Positions 31,690 through 35,542 of a stretch of DNA of 35,542 nt are shown piece by piece. Source of the DNA: Oscillatoriaceae cyanobacterium M33_DOE_052 (GTDB lineage: Bacteria > Cyanobacteriota > Cyanobacteriia > Cyanobacteriales > Laspinemataceae). The position numbers and the translations under genes are program-made. The notes beneath the pieces are model-generated. The model was not told the origin of the DNA and searched no databases. It saw only the letters and a program-made list of their open reading frames with translations. Location of the stretch: contig DVDU01000212.1 in assembly GCA_015296065.1 (NCBI GenBank), positions 1 through 35,542 of the forward strand, in the 5' to 3' direction. Numbering within the stretch: position 1 is the first letter of the stretch; each line of letters starts with the position of its first letter.

Positions 31690-33471
31690 TTAACGGGGGG
31701 AGAGACGATCGCGAAAATACTGGCGATACAATAGGCATCTAGGGGCGCAATCATTCCCCTCTACTTTCACCAAACCCATGCTGTTGAGCTTGAATGCTAA
31801 GGCTGAAGGCAACCGCACTGGTGACGCCGCTGCTACTACATGGGCCATTGCATCGAGTAATTCCCGATGTTGTTCCAAATTCCACAAATGACGGCGCAAG
31901 TGGTCGGCGTATAGTCCGGCTTCTGTAGCTCCTTCAGTGAGCAAGTTATCGAGAGTTACGTCTCCTCTGGCAATGTGATACATTCCCAACCGCACTAAAT
32001 AGGGATGTCCGCCTACCAGACTCATTAGTTTTTCTGTTTCTCGGTCTTGCCAACTGAGTCCGTGACGCCCAGCTAGCTCCTGCACCTGCGCGGGATTAAA
32101 TTCGGGCAATTCTATGGGTAAGCCCACATTGAATGGGGATTTGTTTACGTCTAAAGGGATGTAAACTTCGGTGGAATGGACGACTACGAGGCGCAGGTTT
32201 TTCCAGATATCCCGCCGCTTGGCTTCTTCGTGCAGGGAGCGGAGTAAGCCAAAAAAATCATCGGCAATTTCTGGGGATTCAAAGACTCTATCTACTTCAT
32301 CTAAGCCGAGGGTGAGGGGTTGGCGGATTTCTGGGAGCAAGTATTGTTCAAAATAGGCTCTACAGCTTTGGTTGCTGCCGATCATTTGGGCGAGTTGGGC
32401 GTATTTGGCTAGTTTTTCTTGGTCTAATAGACCCAGTTCTAGGCTGATGCTGGCGCAAAACCACTGCAAAAACCGATCGGAGTTGGCAAATACGCGCTGG
32501 TTGGCGAGTTGGAAACTGAGGGCGACGGAGCGGGAGCCGAGGCGTTCGGCTTGGGCGAGGATGCGCGCCATGAGGGAGGTTTTGCCCATCTGGCGGGGTG
32601 CTTTGATGCGGATGAGGGCTCCTGGTTGGCCGATCGCCTCCCAACAACGCTCCTCAATGGGGGGACGGTAGATGTAAAATTCTGAATCCACTTCCACCTG
32701 TCCTTCGGGTAATTCTGGCGGTGCCATTGGGACTGGCACTAAACCCATCATTTTCGGCATATCTTCCCACCGCATGGCGAGGTCATGTTGGCTGGCCAAT
32801 GCGGTCCCTCCTGTGGCAAACAAACCTAGTAACTCGGAGATGATGACTGGGGTATCTGTGGCCGATCGCCACCGCCACGGCTGCACTCCCTCCAATAACC
32901 ACTGCAAATCAAATGGCATCGCTAACCCCAGCCCGGATACATCGACGCAAATCGGTAAAATCGCTGGTTTTTGCGAGGTAATTTGGTGCAGTTGTTTCGC
33001 TTGACGCACCTCTTCCAGGATTAGTTCGCCGATCGCCCCCTCGGCGGAGAGCAGTAGCAGCAAATAATCGGATTTGCTCAGGTAGGTCCTGGGTTGGCCG
33101 TTGTTTTCCGGCAAAAATACTTCATGTCCTGCCGCCTGCAATGCCTGATGTAGCTGCGCTACAAGGGTGATGGGGTAGCTACCAGAGGCGATCGCCACTC
33201 GTACCGGCACATTTCCCCCAGACGGTGGTAGCTCCTCTTTTGGCTCTCCCCCATTCAAATCGGCAATTTGCCGCCACTCCTGGGCCAACACGCGGCAAAT
33301 TTCCTGAAAATTCACATAATCTACCGGGCGACCATTTAAAAAATTGCTCACCGTAGATTGAGATATCCCCAGGTCCTCCGCCAGGATTTTCTGGCTGGGA
33401 AAGCCATTGCGCAGCAGCGACGATTTCACCAGGGGAATGCAGTCAAGACGAATCTTTAAGGATCTCGGCAT
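31690..33471 (-). CDS. HTH, TIR-like and AAA-like (AAA_35) multidomain protein
   Basis: This is a 593-aa protein, with the start at ATG 33471 (MPRSLKIRLDCIPLVK); the open frame reaches 33525. Residues about 15-65 form an Xre/Cro-type HTH (KILAEDLGISQSTVSNFLNG). Residues about 90-195 look like a TIR-type alpha/beta domain: VRVAIASGSYPITLVAQLHQ, YLSKSDYLLLLLSAEGAIGE and a glutamate region GELILEEVRQAK that could be the NADase site. From about 260 comes an AAA-like ATPase of the cyanobacterial AAA_35 type, with Walker A APRQMGKTSLMAR and Walker B LTLGLDEVDRVFE, followed by a winged-helix-like C-terminus (LVGGHPYLVRLGMYHIARGD). It probably senses a signal by ATP-dependent assembly; defence or regulation are both possible. 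It is divergent from lnt. Confidence 0.8.
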   Translation of the reverse strand: MPRSLKIRLDCIPLVKSSLLRNGFPSQKILAEDLGISQSTVSNFLNGRPVDYVNFQEICRVLAQEWRQIADLNGGEPKEELPPSGGNVPVRVAIASGSYPITLVAQLHQALQAAGHEVFLPENNGQPRTYLSKSDYLLLLLSAEGAIGELILEEVRQAKQLHQITSQKPAILPICVDVSGLGLAMPFDLQWLLEGVQPWRWRSATDTPVIISELLGLFATGGTALASQHDLAMRWEDMPKMMGLVPVPMAPPELPEGQVEVDSEFYIYRPPIEERCWEAIGQPGALIRIKAPRQMGKTSLMARILAQAERLGSRSVALSFQLANQRVFANSDRFLQWFCASISLELGLLDQEKLAKYAQLAQMIGSNQSCRAYFEQYLLPEIRQPLTLGLDEVDRVFESPEIADDFFGLLRSLHEEAKRRDIWKNLRLVVVHSTEVYIPLDVNKSPFNVGLPIELPEFNPAQVQELAGRHGLSWQDRETEKLMSLVGGHPYLVRLGMYHIARGDVTLDNLLTEGATEAGLYADHLRRHLWNLEQHRELLDAMAHVVAAASPVRLPSALAFKLNSMGLVKVEGNDCAPRCLLYRQYFRDRLSPR

Positions 33472-33613
33472 AGCTGGGGCAAGGGCAAACACTCTGCACC
33501 TATCATAAACGCCCCTCACCCCCAAAGTCGATGAATACTAAAAGTTCTCACATCGGAACTCAAAACGCCCTCTGGCCAAAATATTAATAGCCGTAATACA
33601 CCTTTGGCTACCT

Positions 33614-35074
33614 ATGCTCAAACTCCCATTCCTCCATGCTACCAGCAGTAGCGTCCCCCAACCTTGGGACAAAGTTCTCCGGGCGATCTCGCCTCTGGTG
33701 GGTGCGGTCCTCTTCGCCGCCTGCTTTCCCCCCTACAATTGCTGGCCCCTAGCATTCATCGCCTTTGTCCCCCTGCTCCTCGCCACCCTCTCCGCCAAAA
33801 ACTCCCTCCAAGCCCGGGCGATCGGCCTCATCTTCGGCAGCATATTTTACACCTTCACCCTCCGCTGGTTATGGCAAATCTTCCCCTGGTTTTGCCTCCT
33901 CCTCTGGGCCGTCCTCGCCCTCTTTCCCGCCCTATTTACCTGGACAATATACTTAGCAAAAAAACGCTGGGGCACCGCCGCCGCCCTCATCGCCGCCCCC
34001 TGTTTCTGGGTAGGCATAGAATACTTTCGCTCAGAACTGTGGTGGCTTAAATTCGCCTGGTTAACCCCCGGATTTTCCCAAGCCGCCAACCTGCCCCTAT
34101 TACAAACAGCATCATTAATCGGAGTTTACGGCATTTCCGCCCTCATTCTCATCATTAACAGCAGTTGCTGCTGGCTAATATTAAAATACCGGCACAAAAC
34201 CCCATCCCATCCCTGGAAACCCGCCCTTATCAGTCTCGCTTGCCTAATGACATTATACCTCTGGGGAGCCACACAGCTACAGCAAATCACTCCCGGTAAA
34301 ATCCCCGTCGGAGCCATCCAAACCGAAACCAGCAGTTTAGCCGAAAACACCCAACTATCCCAGCAAATCCCAGGCAAACCCCAGCTCATCGTTTGGCCAG
34401 AATATTCCCTCTTTGAATTCATAGATGAAGACACAGAAACATTTCAAAAACTCTCACAATTAGCCGCCCAACTCAACACCCACCTCATCGTCAGCGCCAA
34501 AGAAAAAGTCCCAGAACATCCCGATAAATTCTACAACACCGCCCTCCTCCTCGCACCCAACGGCAAGAAAATAGGCAGCTACTACAAAAACAATCCCGTC
34601 CAATACTTTGATGACGGCACTCCCGGCAAAAAATTCCCTGTATTTCCCACAGAAATCGGCAAAATCGGCATTGCCATCTGTTATGATATGGACTTCTCCC
34701 ATGTATTAATAAACTTGGTCAAAAACGGCGCCGAAATTATCGCCATCCCCACCTACGATGCCATGTGGTGGACACCATTACAACACCTGCAACACTCAGC
34801 AATGGCACCCGCCAGAGCCATAGAACATCGCCGCTGGATAGTCCGCCCCACCAGCTCCGGCATATCTCAAATAATCGACCCATACGGTCGCATTCAAACC
34901 AGTTTACCCGTAGGCGAAACCGGGGTAATTTCTGGCTTAATTGACCGCCGCACCGACATCACCCTCTATAATATCATAGGCTACCGCATCCCTCAATCTT
35001 GTGTATTTCTGGTCATTATGTACTTAGGCATAGAATTGCTCATGGCCATCAAATTCAGGAGCAAAATAGCTTGA
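33614..35074 (+). CDS. lnt: Apolipoprotein N-acyltransferase
   Basis: This is an inner-membrane enzyme (486 aa) that adds a third acyl chain to the N-terminal Cys of lipoproteins. The N-terminal half has about six to seven membrane segments (PLVGAVLFAACFPPYNCWPL onward). The C-terminal nitrilase-like domain carries the catalytic triad E263 (WPEYSLFEF), K325 (SYYKNNPVQYFDDG) and C356 (GIAICYDMDF). The length fits the family. The window itself encodes at least two likely substrates, the SbpA lipoproteins. The gene is unusually C-rich on the coding strand. The Shine-Dalgarno is weak. Confidence 0.93.
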   Translation: MLKLPFLHATSSSVPQPWDKVLRAISPLVGAVLFAACFPPYNCWPLAFIAFVPLLLATLSAKNSLQARAIGLIFGSIFYTFTLRWLWQIFPWFCLLLWAVLALFPALFTWTIYLAKKRWGTAAALIAAPCFWVGIEYFRSELWWLKFAWLTPGFSQAANLPLLQTASLIGVYGISALILIINSSCCWLILKYRHKTPSHPWKPALISLACLMTLYLWGATQLQQITPGKIPVGAIQTETSSLAENTQLSQQIPGKPQLIVWPEYSLFEFIDEDTETFQKLSQLAAQLNTHLIVSAKEKVPEHPDKFYNTALLLAPNGKKIGSYYKNNPVQYFDDGTPGKKFPVFPTEIGKIGIAICYDMDFSHVLINLVKNGAEIIAIPTYDAMWWTPLQHLQHSAMAPARAIEHRRWIVRPTSSGISQIIDPYGRIQTSLPVGETGVISGLIDRRTDITLYNIIGYRIPQSCVFLVIMYLGIELLMAIKFRSKIA

Positions 35075-35144
35075 AAAGTCGATGAGAAGTCGATGACATC
35101 TCAATCACCCCCCCCTCAGTACATAAATCCCCACCAGATATAAT
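35074..35144 (+). promoter_or_regulatory. Promoter region of the Ser/Thr kinase gene with shared block
   Basis: AAAAGTCGATGAGAAGTCGA then GTACATAAATCCCCACCAGA leads into TATAAT at 35139-35144, a good -10 box. The order matches the minus-strand block at 31601-31676. The -35 region (about 35116-35121, TCAGTA) does not match consensus, so activation through the AAATCCCCACCAGAT box is plausible. The ATG of the kinase is 33 nt after the -10. Confidence 0.55.
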
Positions 35145-35176
35145 AAAGATTAACAACCTCATCGGAGCATCTCACC

Positions 35177-35542
35177 ATGTCAGCGGACCTCCCCGACTTC
35201 ACAACATACGGCTATCAACTCAGAACCGAACTGGGACATAACCGCCTCGGTGGACGTACCACCTACCTCGCCACCAACTCCCAAAACTACCCCGTGGTTC
35301 TCAAACAATTCCAATTCGCCACCAGCGGCAGCAGTTGGGGGGAATATGACGCCTACCAACAAGAAATTACCATGCTTCGCCGCCTGCAGCACCCCGGTAT
35401 TCCCCGCTACCTGGATGCGTTCCAAACCCCTGACGGCTTCTGTATGGTGCAACAATATATTTCTGGAGAATCCCTCGCCACTCCCCGTAACTGGACACCC
35501 CAGGAAATCAAACATATCGCCCTCGCTACCTTAGAAATATTA
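35177..35542 (+). CDS. Serine/threonine protein kinase, N-terminal part (runs off the window)
   Basis: The open frame from ATG 35177 continues past the last base, giving 122 codons. It reads as the N-lobe of a Hanks-type kinase: a glycine-containing loop YQLRTELGHNRLGGRTTYLA, the catalytic Lys in YPVVLKQFQF, the alpha-C Glu in YQQEITMLRRLQHPGIPRYL and the hinge GFCMVQQYISGESLA. This variant, in which the loop is less Gly-rich, is common in cyanobacterial kinases. The C-lobe and any sensor domains are outside the window. A clear TATAAT lies 33 nt upstream. Confidence 0.88.
   Translation, partial: MSADLPDFTTYGYQLRTELGHNRLGGRTTYLATNSQNYPVVLKQFQFATSGSSWGEYDAYQQEITMLRRLQHPGIPRYLDAFQTPDGFCMVQQYISGESLATPRNWTPQEIKHIALATLEIL

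Overview
The window looks like chromosomal DNA of a filamentous, Oscillatoriales-type cyanobacterium. The evidence is many copies of the HIP1 octamer GCGATCGC, short heptamer tandem repeats between genes, typical cyanobacterial genes (NblB-like HEAT protein, NIL-domain protein in a sulfate permease cluster, SLH-domain surface proteins, AAA-like proteins), and tRNA genes without an encoded CCA end. No rRNA, CRISPR array or complete transposase was seen. A 211-bp MITE-like element sits at the left edge.

Layout. 1-4400: MITE-like element, an MscS-type channel (minus strand), a type II sulfide:quinone reductase, then an intergenic stretch with heptamer repeats, a near-ideal CRP-type palindrome and a small cyanobacterial protein gene. 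4400-7100: about 0.8 kb of non-coding DNA rich in nested inverted repeats, leading into an SLH-domain plus M23-peptidase gene. 7390-8270: tRNA-Val(CAC) and radC. 8365-16422 (all minus strand): a sulfate/thiosulfate ABC uptake cluster read as cysA, sbpA, a second sbpA, a NIL-domain gene, a CHASE-domain histidine kinase and cysT-cysW. The kinase frame is broken by a perfect 46-bp palindrome.

16764-22135: a GAF-class III nucleotide cyclase with altered active-site residues, tRNA-Thr(UGU), a lone Xre-type antitoxin followed by what looks like a truncated RES toxin, asnS, two small conserved hypotheticals and an RsbW-like anti-sigma kinase. 22807-29779: mnmH/selU, an SLH plus WG-repeat surface protein, a DmeF-like Co/Ni exporter, an alpha/beta hydrolase, a thioredoxin-like [2Fe-2S] ferredoxin, a CBS-pair protein and an nblB-like gene. 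30015-35542: two membrane proteins, an HTH plus TIR-like plus AAA-like ATPase, lnt, and the 5' part of a Ser/Thr kinase running off the window.

Themes. Sulfur metabolism (SQR, sulfate uptake), cell envelope (MscS, two SLH proteins, Lnt) and signalling (cyclase, histidine kinase, anti-sigma kinase, Ser/Thr kinase, HTH-TIR-AAA) dominate. The points most worth a second look are the palindrome in the histidine kinase, the structured leader before the SLH-M23 gene, a shared promoter-like element upstream of two genes on opposite strands at 31.6 and 35.1 kb, the HTH-TIR-AAA protein, the decayed RES/Xre pair, and four REPIN-like repeat pairs. All functions are inferred by eye from sequence; no database search was run.
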